Shown here piece after piece: positions 1 to 7,497 of a stretch of DNA of 64,000 nucleotides. This stretch comes from Salipiger pentaromativorans (lineage in GTDB: Bacteria; Pseudomonadota; Alphaproteobacteria; Rhodobacterales; Rhodobacteraceae). The stretch lies in the NCBI RefSeq assembly GCF_024721115.1, contig NZ_JAMDHK010000002.1:62001-126000 (forward strand), read 5' to 3'. Within the stretch, counting starts at the first letter, position 1, and the number at the start of each line of letters is the position of its first letter. The notes beneath the pieces are model-generated. The model searched no databases, was not told the origin of the DNA, and worked only from the letters and a program-made list of their open reading frames with translations. Both the position numbers and the translations under genes were made by a program.

Positions 1-16
1 CCTTAGACAGGCCGGC

Positions 17-106
17 GGAGACGTGGCCGAGTGGTCGAAGGCGCTCCCCTGCTAAGGGAGTAGGCGGGAAACCGTCTCGAGGGTTCGAATCCCTTCGTCT
101 CCGCCA
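17..106 (+). tRNA. tRNA-Ser (anticodon GCT)
   Basis: The acceptor stem GGAGACG (17-23) pairs with CGTCTCC (96-102), followed by discriminator G103 and an encoded CCA (104-106). The anticodon arm is CTCCC / loop CTGCTAA / GGGAG, giving anticodon GCT, which reads AGC/AGU serine codons. The long variable arm after the anticodon stem is typical of a class II serine tRNA, and the T loop GTTCGAAT is intact. It lies next to a recombinase relic, so it may once have been an integration site. Confidence 0.97.
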
Positions 107-127
107 CCAAAACCCGTCTTGTTTTGG
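107..127 (+). terminator. hairpin just after tRNA-Ser
   Basis: CCAAAAC (107-113) and GTTTTGG (121-127) form a perfect 7-bp stem with a 7-nt loop. It starts directly after the encoded CCA and is followed by ATATTT. Position and shape fit a tRNA terminator, although the trailing T-run is weak. Confidence 0.5.
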
Positions 128-614
128 ATATTTACCAAATAAAAACAAAACGGTAGATCGACGCGCTCTGCGCGCAATCCGTCGTTTTGCCTTGTTGTTG
201 TGTGATAGACATTCTTTCTGTGTTTCCGGCAGACCCCGAATGAACCCGAACTTTTCCGAATGGGTCAATGAAACAAGGGCTTTTCAGGAGGTTTGAAAGG
301 TGCTGAGCCTTCGCCAAGGCATGTCTTTCAGTAAACCGCAAAACGGGTCTGAAATGGCGATGTAGAGCGGTTTCAGGGTGGGGCTGGTAAGGGGCGCCAT
401 GGAGGCGTCATAGCCAATAAAGCAAGGCGTTTGAAACGGATTTCATGGGCTCTGATGCGCCGCCGCCCAGCATCGGAACATGCAAATGGCGTTGCATGTT
501 GCCGTGGCGCGCTACATGTTCAGAAAAACAATTAATTATCAGCGTCTTGGGTGATGTGATCGGAGCCAGGCCACGCCGCGAAACATGCAACGGGTTTTCG
601 CGGAAGCGCCAGCC
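128..614. other. gene-free, comparatively AT-rich stretch
   Basis: About 490 bases with lower GC than the rest of the window and no convincing gene. Two short minus-strand open frames (132-341 and 408-590) have no recognisable motif, no good ribosome binding site and no neighbour that supports them. Because it sits between tRNA-Ser and a broken recombinase, I read it as leftover DNA from an excised or decayed integrated element. I see no second copy of the tRNA 3' end here. Confidence 0.4.
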
Positions 615-1092
615 CTAAAGTCCTGACAGGTCACCGCTCGAAATTGGTGTATAGACCAGAGCGTCTGGCTCTAGGCTGGCGATGGGCACCTCGCGTTCCA
701 GCACCTTGCCGCCGCCATCGCCCTTGACGTGTTTGTAGCCCCTGGGCGCCCAGAAACAGAAATACCCGGCCTTGAGACGTGCCTCATGCGGTGGCGGACC
801 TGTTCGGCGTTCTTGTCGCAGTGATGCTGGGCAAAGGGTGCTGCGACGAGTTCGAATGTCTTTTGATACGCATCGTCGCCGAACTCAATGGAAGGGCTCT
901 CTAACCGCGCGCCAACCGCGCCGATGGCGCCCCGCAGCTTGATGGCGGCTTCGACAGAGCGTGCGATGCGCGAGATGTCGGCGACGATCACGGCCGGTTC
1001 GTGTTTGCGATGCTTGCGCAGCCAGCTCAGAAGCCGCTCCATCTCGGGGCGGTCGGCGATACCGCCGGAGCAGCCTTCTCCGCGAACACGGC
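615..1092 (-). pseudogene. serine recombinase (resolvase/invertase family), truncated and frameshifted
   Basis: Translation on the minus strand gives a clear internal piece of a serine site-specific recombinase. It runs from the EGCSGG..DRPEME region through VIVADISRIARS, the ESPSIEFGDD segment and KNAEQVRHRMR. Near 781-784 one base appears to be lost. In the next frame the protein continues as RLKAGYFCFWAPRGYKHVK, then GGGKVLEREVPIASL, and ends at a TAG at 615-617. The N-terminus with the catalytic serine and the whole C-terminal DNA-binding part are absent: about 155 codons remain of a protein usually around 500 residues long. It is therefore a dead remnant, consistent with a lost phage or integrative element beside the tRNA gene. 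The family call rests on recalled motifs. Confidence 0.8.
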
Positions 1093-1128
1093 TCCGACGG
1101 TGTCTGCCTCCGCTCCGGGGAGGGATGT

Positions 1129-2022
1129 CTAGCGCGCCCCTTGCGGAAGCCCGGCGGAGGGTGGCAGGGAAACGGGCCGGTTGGCGCGCCCGCCGAGCCA
1201 GACGCAGAGCAGCACAAGCACCATGCCGGCGGCCTGGACGGGGCCGGGGATCTGACCAAGCACGACCATCCCCAGCAGCACCGCCGTGACCGGGCTCAGA
1301 AAGCCCAGCGGCGCGACCGCGTTGGGCCCCAGCCGGGCAATGCCCCGGAACCAGAAGAGATAGCTCACCGCCCCGCCGATCAGCGTCAGCCAGGCGAAGC
1401 CGGCGATATTGGCAGCGCTCAGCGCCGGCAGCGGCGGTTCCAGGAGCAGGGCCACGGGCAGCAGCAGCAGTCCGCCGGCGGTCAGTTGCCAGGCGGTGAA
1501 GGTGAGCGCGGGCACCGGCGGCTGCCATTTGCGCGTCAGGACCGTTCCCGCCGCCATCGACAGCGCCCCTCCGAGCGCGGCGGCAAGGCCCAGCGGATCG
1601 AGCGTGGCCGCTGCCGGGCTGAGCACCAGCAGTCCGACGCCGATCAGCCCGCCGATCCCCGCCAGCACCGCCCCGCGCCGCACCGGCTGGCCGAGCAAGA
1701 GACTGGAGAGGCCCAGCACGATCAGCGGCTGTACCGCGCCGACCGTGGCGGCCATGCCGCCGGGCAGGCTGTAGGCCGCCACGAAGAGCAGCCACCAGAA
1801 CAGCGCGAAATTCAGCACGCCCAGCAGCACGACGCGGGCGATCCAGAGACCCCGGGGCAGGTGCCGTGTGAGCGCAAGCAGGATCAGCCCGGCGGGCAGG
1901 GCGCGCAGCATCGCGGCGGTCAGCGGATAGCCTTCGGGCAGCGCTTCGGTGGTGATCAGATAGGTGCTGCCCCAGACTGCGGGTGCTGCCGCCGCAAGGG
2001 CAAGATCGGCATGTCGTCTCAT
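1129..2022 (-). CDS. EamA/DMT-family transporter
   Basis: This 297-residue protein is built almost entirely of hydrophobic segments, about ten, arranged as two EamA repeats. The first repeat begins with the typical WGSTYLITTEALP stretch. The second includes a WLTLIGGAVSYLFWFRGIARLGP motif of the drug/metabolite transporter superfamily. Such proteins sit in the inner membrane and usually export amino acids or other small metabolites; nothing here identifies the substrate. It lies 16 nt downstream of the DsbA-like gene on the same strand and is probably the last gene of the wrbA-led unit. Family certain, function general. Confidence 0.85.
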   Translation of the reverse strand: MRRHADLALAAAAPAVWGSTYLITTEALPEGYPLTAAMLRALPAGLILLALTRHLPRGLWIARVVLLGVLNFALFWWLLFVAAYSLPGGMAATVGAVQPLIVLGLSSLLLGQPVRRGAVLAGIGGLIGVGLLVLSPAAATLDPLGLAAALGGALSMAAGTVLTRKWQPPVPALTFTAWQLTAGGLLLLPVALLLEPPLPALSAANIAGFAWLTLIGGAVSYLFWFRGIARLGPNAVAPLGFLSPVTAVLLGMVVLGQIPGPVQAAGMVLVLLCVWLGGRANRPVSLPPSAGLPQGAR

Positions 2023-2038
2023 GAAACCTCTCCTTGCC

Positions 2039-2683
2039 TCAGGCGGCCAGCCGCGCGGCGGCGCGCAGTTGCGCGCGCAGGTCGGCCATCGGTCCGTTGA
2101 CCAGCCGCTGGCCCGTTTCGCGCACGATCACCGAGGGAATGCTGCGGATCTGCAGCGCGCGCGCATGGTGGCGGTCGGCCTCGACCAGCGCGGCGGTGCG
2201 CGGATCGGCAAGCCCCTCCCGGAAGGCGGCGGGGGCGAGCCCGATCTCCTGTGCAACCGTTGCCAGCACCTCGGGGGCGGCGATATTGCGCGCCTCGGTC
2301 AGATGCGCGCGCTGGAGCGCGTCGAACATGGCCCAATGCGCCGGCTGACCGCCGATGCGCTCTGCCGCCTTGCAGGCCAGCGCGGCCTGTCCGCCATGCG
2401 GATAGTCGAAGGCGGCAGCGCGCATGGCGTCGATCCGGATGCCCTCGGGAGTGTCGCTCACCTCGCGGCAGGCGGCCCAATGTCCGAGGATCGTGGCGCG
2501 GGCCTGGTCGGGCGTGCCCCAGCGCGCCGTCATTTCGCCGCTGTCGGCCTGCAACACGAAGGTGCGGTGCCGGATCTCGAGGTTGCATTCGGCGGAGAGC
2601 CGGCGCAGGCGCGACGAGATGTTGTAGCACCAGCAGCACACCACATCGTGGAAGAAGTCGAGATGAAGCCTTGTCATCATCAC
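2039..2683 (-). CDS. DsbA-family (FrnE-like) thiol oxidoreductase
   Basis: A 214-residue DSBA-like thioredoxin-fold protein of the FrnE/2-hydroxychromene-2-carboxylate isomerase-like group. The active site is CCWC at residues 16-19, so a CxxC pair is kept with an extra cysteine inside it (the usual form is CPWC). There is no signal peptide, so it probably acts in the cytoplasm as a disulfide oxidoreductase or isomerase. The helical insert and the IRSIPSVIV segment before the C-terminal strands fit the family. Its start overlaps the wrbA stop in an ATGA, showing translational coupling; a shared redox-stress role is inference. Confidence 0.85.
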   Translation of the reverse strand: MMMTRLHLDFFHDVVCCWCYNISSRLRRLSAECNLEIRHRTFVLQADSGEMTARWGTPDQARATILGHWAACREVSDTPEGIRIDAMRAAAFDYPHGGQAALACKAAERIGGQPAHWAMFDALQRAHLTEARNIAAPEVLATVAQEIGLAPAAFREGLADPRTAALVEADRHHARALQIRSIPSVIVRETGQRLVNGPMADLRAQLRAAARLAA

Positions 2684-3303
2684 GCGGCCTCGGCGCGCTG
2701 ACCGGCGGTGGCGAGCGCGCGGGCCAGCCGCGCCACATGCGCCCCCTGGAACCGGGCCCCGGCAAGATCGACCTCGGTGGGGGCCAGAGACCCGTCGGCG
2801 CCGGCGATGGTGCCCGCGCCATAGGGGGCGCCGCCGATGACGTCGTGTTTCTCGGTCTGGCCCGCGAAGGTGTAGGGCAGCCCCGCGATCACCATGCCGA
2901 AATGCATCAGCGGGATGTGGCTGGAGAGCAGCGTCGCCTCGTGACCGCCATGCTGCGAGCCGGTCGAGGCAAAGACCGCGCCGACCTTGCCGACCAGGGC
3001 GTTCTGCGCCCAGAGCCCGCCCAGCGTGTCGAAGAACTGCTTCATCTGCGCCGCCATCATGCCAAAGCGCGTGGGCGTGCCGAAGACGATGCCGTCGAAC
3101 TCGGCAAGCCGGGCCGCGTCGATCACCGGGGTGTCGTCGGCGATGAACCCCGCCGCCGTGCGGATATGCTCGGGAACGGTTTCGGGCACGCGGGCGATCT
3201 CGACCTGGCAGCCGGCGACCGTGCGCGCCCCCTCGGCCACGGCCTCGGCCATGCGGCGCACATGGCCGTAGCTCGAATAGTACAGAACCAGAATCTTGGT
3301 CAT
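2680..3303 (-). CDS. wrbA: NAD(P)H:quinone oxidoreductase, WrbA type
   Basis: A 207-residue flavodoxin-fold enzyme that uses FMN to reduce quinones by two electrons with NAD(P)H, limiting oxidative cycling. The FMN-phosphate loop (SSYGHV, about residues 10-15) and the WrbA signature GTPTRFGMMAAQMKQFFD (about 75-92) are both present, as is the later TGSQHGG loop. Length matches the family (about 200). The start at 3303 begins MTKILVLYYSS and gives the normal flavodoxin N-terminus. A LysR regulator gene lies 98 nt upstream on the same strand and may control it. Confidence 0.93.
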   Translation of the reverse strand: MTKILVLYYSSYGHVRRMAEAVAEGARTVAGCQVEIARVPETVPEHIRTAAGFIADDTPVIDAARLAEFDGIVFGTPTRFGMMAAQMKQFFDTLGGLWAQNALVGKVGAVFASTGSQHGGHEATLLSSHIPLMHFGMVIAGLPYTFAGQTEKHDVIGGAPYGAGTIAGADGSLAPTEVDLAGARFQGAHVARLARALATAGQRAEAA

Positions 3304-3401
3304 GGGATCCTCTCTTTCATCTCTGTGGATGGTGCGAGGATGGCGCTTGCCGGGCGCCGGATTAAGCGCCCGTTTCGAAGAACAGTCTTTACGTCCGGTT
3401 C

Positions 3402-4295
3402 TCAATCGGTTTCGCCGGGTTTCAGCAGCGCGACAAAGGCGGCAGCGGCGGCATTGGCTTCGAGCCGCGCGCCGGTGACCGCAAAGATCTGGCGGTCCGG
3501 CAAGGCGTGATCGGGCAGCACCGGCAGCAGCGTTCCCGCCGCCACCGCCGGGTCGGCGACGAAATCGGGCAGGGTGCCGATCCCCTTGCCGGCGATCAGA
3601 AGATCGCGCAGCACCAGAGAATTGCCGACGCTCATGCGCGGGGTCACCGCCACATCCTGCACCGTGCCGCTGCCCCGGTGGCGGAGCTGCCATCTTCGGT
3701 GGTGGTCGGCCAGCGTGAACCCCAGCGTCGCGTGATCCGCCAGCGCCTCGGGGCTTTGCGGGGCGCCTGCGCGGTCGAGATAGCGGGGCGCCGCGTAAAG
3801 GCGCTGCCCGACCTCTGCGACGGGCCGGGCGAACAGCGTCGAATCCGGCAGCGAGGCCCGGACCCGGATCGACAGATCGAACCCTTGCTCGACCATGTCG
3901 ATCACATGATCGTCGAAGGACAGGGTGACGGTCAGATCGGGGTGGCGTTCCATGAAGGCGGGCAGCCGCGGCGCGATCACGATCTGACCGTAGGAGCTGG
4001 GGGCGTTGACCCGCAGGTGCCCCTGTATCCGGCCGCTGCTGGCACGGATCTCCTCGTCGATTCGCGCCACCCGCCCGAGCAGATCGCGTGCGGCATCGTA
4101 ATAGGCCAGCCCCTGCGCCGTGGGCGACATGCTGCGGGTGGTCCGCGTCAGCAGGGTGCAGCCAAGGCTTTGTTCCAGCAGCTTGATTTCGCGGCTCAGC
4201 AGCGCGCCCGAGACGCCCAGATCTTCGGCGGCGCGGGCAAAGCTGCCGCGCTCGACGATGCGGCAATAGGCGTTCATGACGGAAAACTTGTCCAT
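3402..4295 (-). CDS. LysR-family transcriptional regulator
   Basis: A 297-residue LysR regulator. An N-terminal winged helix-turn-helix (about residues 3-62, with SFARAAEDLGVSGALLSREIKLLEQSLG) precedes a substrate-binding domain of the CrgA/DsdC-like type (SYGQIVIAPRLPAFMERHPDLTVTL). The start MDKFSVMNAY at 4295 matches the usual LysR N-terminus; a longer frame upstream runs into the divergent riboswitch promoter. It is co-directional with wrbA, the DsbA-like gene and the EamA gene, so local regulation of that quinone/thiol set is a reasonable inference. Effector unknown. Confidence 0.9.
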   Translation of the reverse strand: MDKFSVMNAYCRIVERGSFARAAEDLGVSGALLSREIKLLEQSLGCTLLTRTTRSMSPTAQGLAYYDAARDLLGRVARIDEEIRASSGRIQGHLRVNAPSSYGQIVIAPRLPAFMERHPDLTVTLSFDDHVIDMVEQGFDLSIRVRASLPDSTLFARPVAEVGQRLYAAPRYLDRAGAPQSPEALADHATLGFTLADHHRRWQLRHRGSGTVQDVAVTPRMSVGNSLVLRDLLIAGKGIGTLPDFVADPAVAAGTLLPVLPDHALPDRQIFAVTGARLEANAAAAAFVALLKPGETD

Positions 4296-4347
4296 GGGCC
4301 CAGCGATACAGGGTTTCGGCGGCGCTGTCAGCGCGCCGACATTGCGA

Positions 4348-4376
4348 TTGACCCGGTCCGCGCTTTTCTGGCATGC
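4348..4376 (+). promoter_or_regulatory. candidate sigma-70 promoter of riboswitch 1
   Basis: TTGACC (4348-4353), a 17-nt spacer and GCATGC (4371-4376) would start transcription about 4383-4386, where the P1 stem of the riboswitch begins. The same geometry precedes the second cobalamin riboswitch, which strengthens the call. The -10 match is poor. Confidence 0.5.
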
Positions 4377-4385
4377 AGAGAGCAT

Positions 4386-4565
4386 GTCCGGTTCCGGGGG
4401 TCGCACCCCGGAGGAAAGAGGGAATGCAGTGCGGCGCGGTCTCGCGTCCAAATCTGCAGCTGCCCCCGCAACTGTAAGCGGCGAGCACGGCTGATCATGC
4501 CACTGGAGCGATCCGGGAAGGCCAGCCAGAGTGCAACGACCCGCGAGCCAGGAGACCTGCCGGAC
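4386..4565 (+). promoter_or_regulatory. cobalamin (B12) riboswitch 1
   Basis: Conserved cobalamin-aptamer blocks appear in order: GAGGGAATGCAGTGC, the GCTGCCCCCGCAACTGTAAG core, GCCACTGG, CGGGAAGG and the B12 box GCCAGGAGACCTGCC (4547-4561). The ends GTCCGG (4386-4391) and CCGGAC (4560-4565) close the P1 stem. It lies in the leader of the cobalt importer operon, which by known precedent would be switched off when adenosylcobalamin is plentiful. Confidence 0.95.
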
Positions 4566-4567
4566 AG

Positions 4568-4591
4568 GCGCCTTTGGAAAGGGCGCTTTCC
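4568..4591 (+). promoter_or_regulatory. possible expression platform: two mutually exclusive hairpins
   Basis: Directly after the aptamer, GCGCCTTT can pair with AAAGGGCGC (4568-4586, one bulge). GGAAAG (4576-4581) can instead pair with CTTTCC (4586-4591). The two stems share bases and cannot coexist, as expected for a switching platform. No clear T-run follows, so translational or Rho-dependent control is possible. Confidence 0.35.
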
Positions 4592-4727
4592 ACCGGACGC
4601 CGGGGTGCGCGTCTGGCCTTGCGCGCGCCCGAGCCCTTTGCCAAGTCGCGTTTCAGGCTGACCGTCCCCGCTGTCCACAACATCATTGCGCCGGGTGTGG
4701 CGCATACGGACAAGGACGAAGAGCCTG

Positions 4728-5513
4728 ATGAAAAAGACCCTGCTCGCCGCAGCGGCGGCTGTCGCGTTTCCCGCGATGGCCTCTGCCCATTTCCTTCTGG
4801 AATACACCACCGATACGATGATCGAGGCGCCCGGAGAGGTGCCGGTCAAGCTGATCTTCTGGCACCCGTTCGAAAGCGGCCATGTCATGGATCTGGAGAT
4901 GCCCGAAGAGTTCTTCGTGATCCACAGGGGCGAAAGGACCGATCTGAAACCCTCGCTGGAGCCGGTGCGCTTTACCGGCACCAGCAACGAGGGCGCGGCC
5001 TTCAAGGGGGCGGTGCCGGTCAAGCGCGCGGGCGATTACGTCCTGGTGACGGTGCCCGCGCCCTATTACGAGCCCTCCGAAGAGATCTATATCCAGCAGA
5101 TCACCAAGAGCTTCCTCAACCGTGGCGAGCTGCCCACCGACTGGATGGAGCCCGCCGGCCTGCCGACCGAGATCCTGCCGCTGATCAAGCCTTACAACGT
5201 GCTGGCCGGCTCGACCTTCACCGGTCAGGTACTGTCCGAGGGCGCGCCGGTGGCGGGCGCCGAGATCGAGATCGAATACATGGCGGCCGAGCCCGACATG
5301 GACAGCGGGTCCGCAACCGATCCGGTGGTGTCGCCGCCACCGGGCGGGAGCGTGGTCGCGATCTCGGATGCCAATGGCTATTTCACCTTCGGCATTCCGA
5401 AACCGGGCTATTGGGGCTTTGCGGCGCTGGGGTCCGGCCCGGTGACCGCGCATGAGGGCAAGGAGCTCAGCCAGGACGCGGTGATCTGGATCCGCGCCTG
5501 GGAGCTGGAGTAA
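4728..5513 (+). CDS. periplasmic DUF4198 subunit of cobalt/nickel ECF transporter (NikK/CbiK-like)
   Basis: A 261-residue exported protein. The start at 4728 gives a textbook signal peptide (MKKTLLAAAAAVAFPAMASA); an upstream ATG in the same frame would spoil it. Cleavage after ASA leaves histidine as residue 1 of the mature protein (HFLLEYTT). The rest is a DUF4198-type beta-sandwich, with a carboxypeptidase-like repeat near the end (GQVLSEGAPVAGAEIEIEY, later GYFTFGIPKPGYWGF). Such proteins accompany CbiM-type importers in Rhodobacteraceae and probably hand metal to CbiM. It is the first gene behind B12 riboswitch 1, so cobalt rather than nickel is the likely metal. It should not be confused with the CbiK cobaltochelatase. 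Confidence 0.85.
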   Translation: MKKTLLAAAAAVAFPAMASAHFLLEYTTDTMIEAPGEVPVKLIFWHPFESGHVMDLEMPEEFFVIHRGERTDLKPSLEPVRFTGTSNEGAAFKGAVPVKRAGDYVLVTVPAPYYEPSEEIYIQQITKSFLNRGELPTDWMEPAGLPTEILPLIKPYNVLAGSTFTGQVLSEGAPVAGAEIEIEYMAAEPDMDSGSATDPVVSPPPGGSVVAISDANGYFTFGIPKPGYWGFAALGSGPVTAHEGKELSQDAVIWIRAWELE

Positions 5514-5518
5514 GCCGC

Positions 5519-6136
5519 ATGCATATCGTCGATGGCGCCCTGTCGGCCCCCGTGGTGATCGGTGGCACGATCGCCGCGCTGGGGGGCATCGCCCTGGGGC
5601 TGCGCGCCCTGCCGTTGGAACGGATTCCGGCGGCGGGCGTGCTTTCCGCCAGCTTCTTCGTGGCCTCGCTGGTGCATGTGCCGGTCGGGCCCTCGTCGGT
5701 GCATCTGATCCTCAACGGTCTGGCCGGGCTTGTGCTCGGCTGGGCCGCCTTTCCGGCGCTTTTCGTCGGGCTGCTGTTGCAGGCGGTGTTCTTCGGCTTC
5801 GGCGGGCTGACGGTGCTGGGCGTTAACACGCTCAATATCGCGCTGCCCGCGGTGCTAGCCGGGCTGCTCTTCGGGCGGCTGGCCGCCTCGGGCACGCCGC
5901 TCGCGGGTGCCGTCTGGGCGGGGATCGGCGGCGCCTTCGCTATCGCGGCCACCACCGTCATGGTGGGGATTTCGCTGAGGCTGTCGGGCGATGCCTTCAT
6001 TCCGGCGGCCAAGCTGGTGTTTGTCACCCATCTTCCGGTGATGGCCATCGAAGGGGTGCTGACCGGCTTTGCCGTGCTTCTGGCGCGCCGGGTCAAGCCG
6101 GAGCTGTTTGCCGCGCTGAAAGGAGCCTCGGCATGA
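5519..6136 (+). CDS. cbiM: cobalt ECF transporter substrate-binding membrane subunit CbiM
   Basis: A 205-residue inner-membrane S component. It begins MHIVDG: in this family the free N-terminus and His2 form the metal site, so the ATG at 5519 must be the true start. About six membrane helices follow, including the VHVPVGPSSVHLILNGLAGLVLG segment with family-conserved histidines. It captures Co(II) and works with the Q and O subunits below. It starts 5 nt after the DUF4198 gene and overlaps the next gene in an ATGA. Confidence 0.95.
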   Translation: MHIVDGALSAPVVIGGTIAALGGIALGLRALPLERIPAAGVLSASFFVASLVHVPVGPSSVHLILNGLAGLVLGWAAFPALFVGLLLQAVFFGFGGLTVLGVNTLNIALPAVLAGLLFGRLAASGTPLAGAVWAGIGGAFAIAATTVMVGISLRLSGDAFIPAAKLVFVTHLPVMAIEGVLTGFAVLLARRVKPELFAALKGASA

Positions 6137-6705
6137 GACCTCTGATCCTTGCAGCCCTGCTTTGCCTCGCGCCGCTGCCGGCGCTGGCGCATAAGGTGAT
6201 TGCCGCGGTGTTTCCATCGGGCGAAGCCATCGAGGGCGAGATCGGCTTTTCCAGTGGCGATATGGCGGCCCATCAGGAGGTGATCGTGATCGGGCCGGAC
6301 GGCGCGGAGCTGGGCCGCACGGTGACCGATGAGGACGGGTTCTTCGTCTTCACGCCGGTTCAGCCGGTGGCGCATGTGTTCCGCGCCGATCTCGGGGCGG
6401 GCCATGTCGCCGAAGCGGTGATGCCCGCCGGGGAGGTGGCCGCGATCCTCGGCGTCGGAGTACCGGAGGAGGCCGCCCCGGCGGTGCCGACCGCTGCTCA
6501 GGGCGCCCCCCTGGCCGCGCTCTCGGGCGAAGAGCGGCAGGCCATCGCCGAGACGGTGCGCAACGAACTGCGGCCGCTGCGCCGCGAGATCGCGGCCTAT
6601 CGCGAACACAACGATCTTCAGACCATCCTCGGCGGGATCGGCTATATCGCGGGGCTCTTCGGTCTGGGCTTCTACCTTGCGGCGCGCCGCAGGCTGGCGG
6701 GCTGA
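6133..6705 (+). CDS. accessory subunit of cobalt ECF transporter (NikL/CbiL-like)
   Basis: A 190-residue protein with a signal peptide (about residues 1-19, ending ALA) and mature N-terminus HKVIAAVF, so histidine is again exposed at position 1. A small beta-domain follows, then a charged linker (GEERQAIAETVRNELRPLRREIAAYREH) and a C-terminal membrane anchor (ILGGIGYIAGLFGLGFYLAARRR). This matches the NikL/CbiL-type component of five-part importers; it probably tethers or assists the periplasmic metal delivery step. It overlaps cbiM by 4 nt. Not to be confused with CbiL methyltransferase. Confidence 0.8.
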   Translation: MRPLILAALLCLAPLPALAHKVIAAVFPSGEAIEGEIGFSSGDMAAHQEVIVIGPDGAELGRTVTDEDGFFVFTPVQPVAHVFRADLGAGHVAEAVMPAGEVAAILGVGVPEEAAPAVPTAAQGAPLAALSGEERQAIAETVRNELRPLRREIAAYREHNDLQTILGGIGYIAGLFGLGFYLAARRRLAG

Positions 6706-6708
6706 GCC

Positions 6709-7497
6709 TTGGCGCATGTCTTGTCCCAGGGGCCGGAGGGGCTTGCCGGTCACGGCGGGCCCTCCGGCGCCGGCTGGATCGTGCCGCTCGATCCGCGTGT
6801 GCGGATCCTCGGCGCCTGCGTTTACGGGATTGCCGTGGCGGCGCTCTCGGGGCTGGTGGCGCTGTCGGTGGCTCTGGCGCTGTCGCTCGGGCTTCTGGCG
6901 CTGTCGCGGCTGCCGCTGCGGCCCACCCTGCGCCGGATGGCGATGATGGACGGGTTCATCTTCTTCATGCTGGCGCTGCTGCCCTTCACGGTGCCGGGCG
7001 ATCCGGTCTTCACGCTTTGGGGCTTTGCCGCAAGCTGGCAGGGGCTGGGACAGGCGGTAGAGATCGCACTCACGGCCAATGCGGTCATCCTGGCGCTGAT
7101 GGTGCTGGTCGGTACGCTGGAGCCGGTGACGCTGGGCCATGCGCTCTACCGGCTGCGCTGCCCGGAGCGGCTGGTGCATCTGCTGATGTTCACGCTGCGC
7201 TATATCGAGGTGCTGCGCGAGGAATATCTCCGCCTGCGCGCGGCGATGAAGCTGCGCGGGTTCCGGCCCGGCAGCAACTGGCACAGCTACCGCAGTTTTG
7301 GCTATCTGCTGGGGATGATTCTGGTGCGGGCCATCGAACGTTCCGAACGTATTCTGGAGGCGATGAAATGCCGGGGCTTCTCCGGGCGCATCGTGCTGCT
7401 GCGGGAGTTTGCGCTGTCGCGGCGCGATTGGGTGTTCGGTGCGGCTTTGCTGGGGGCGGTCGCGGGGCTGTTTGTGCTGGAGCGGACATGGCCCTGA
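6709..7497 (+). CDS. cbiQ: cobalt ECF transporter transmembrane (T) subunit CbiQ
   Basis: A 262-residue membrane protein, the energy-coupling T component that links the ATPase to CbiM. It has hydrophobic segments throughout and carries the two coupling-helix motifs typical of CbiQ: AAMKLRGF (near residue 180) and EAMKCRGFSG (near 220), both containing the A-x-x-x-R-G pattern. The start used is TTG at 6709, directly after the previous stop, because no ATG or GTG gives a full-length N-terminus. The last 10 nt overlap cbiO. Confidence 0.92.
   Translation: MAHVLSQGPEGLAGHGGPSGAGWIVPLDPRVRILGACVYGIAVAALSGLVALSVALALSLGLLALSRLPLRPTLRRMAMMDGFIFFMLALLPFTVPGDPVFTLWGFAASWQGLGQAVEIALTANAVILALMVLVGTLEPVTLGHALYRLRCPERLVHLLMFTLRYIEVLREEYLRLRAAMKLRGFRPGSNWHSYRSFGYLLGMILVRAIERSERILEAMKCRGFSGRIVLLREFALSRRDWVFGAALLGAVAGLFVLERTWP

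Noticed and set aside
132-590. Two short minus-strand frames in the tRNA-downstream gap
   Set aside because: No motif, no start signal and no conserved context.
671-1795. Single 374-codon minus-strand gene covering the recombinase piece and part of the EamA gene
   Set aside because: Only its C-terminal third looks like recombinase; the rest lies in the wrong frame over the transporter gene. I annotate the relic alone.
4728-6705. Naming the K and L subunits cbiK and cbiL
   Set aside because: Those symbols also denote an anaerobic cobaltochelatase and a methyltransferase; the proteins here are exported transporter accessories.
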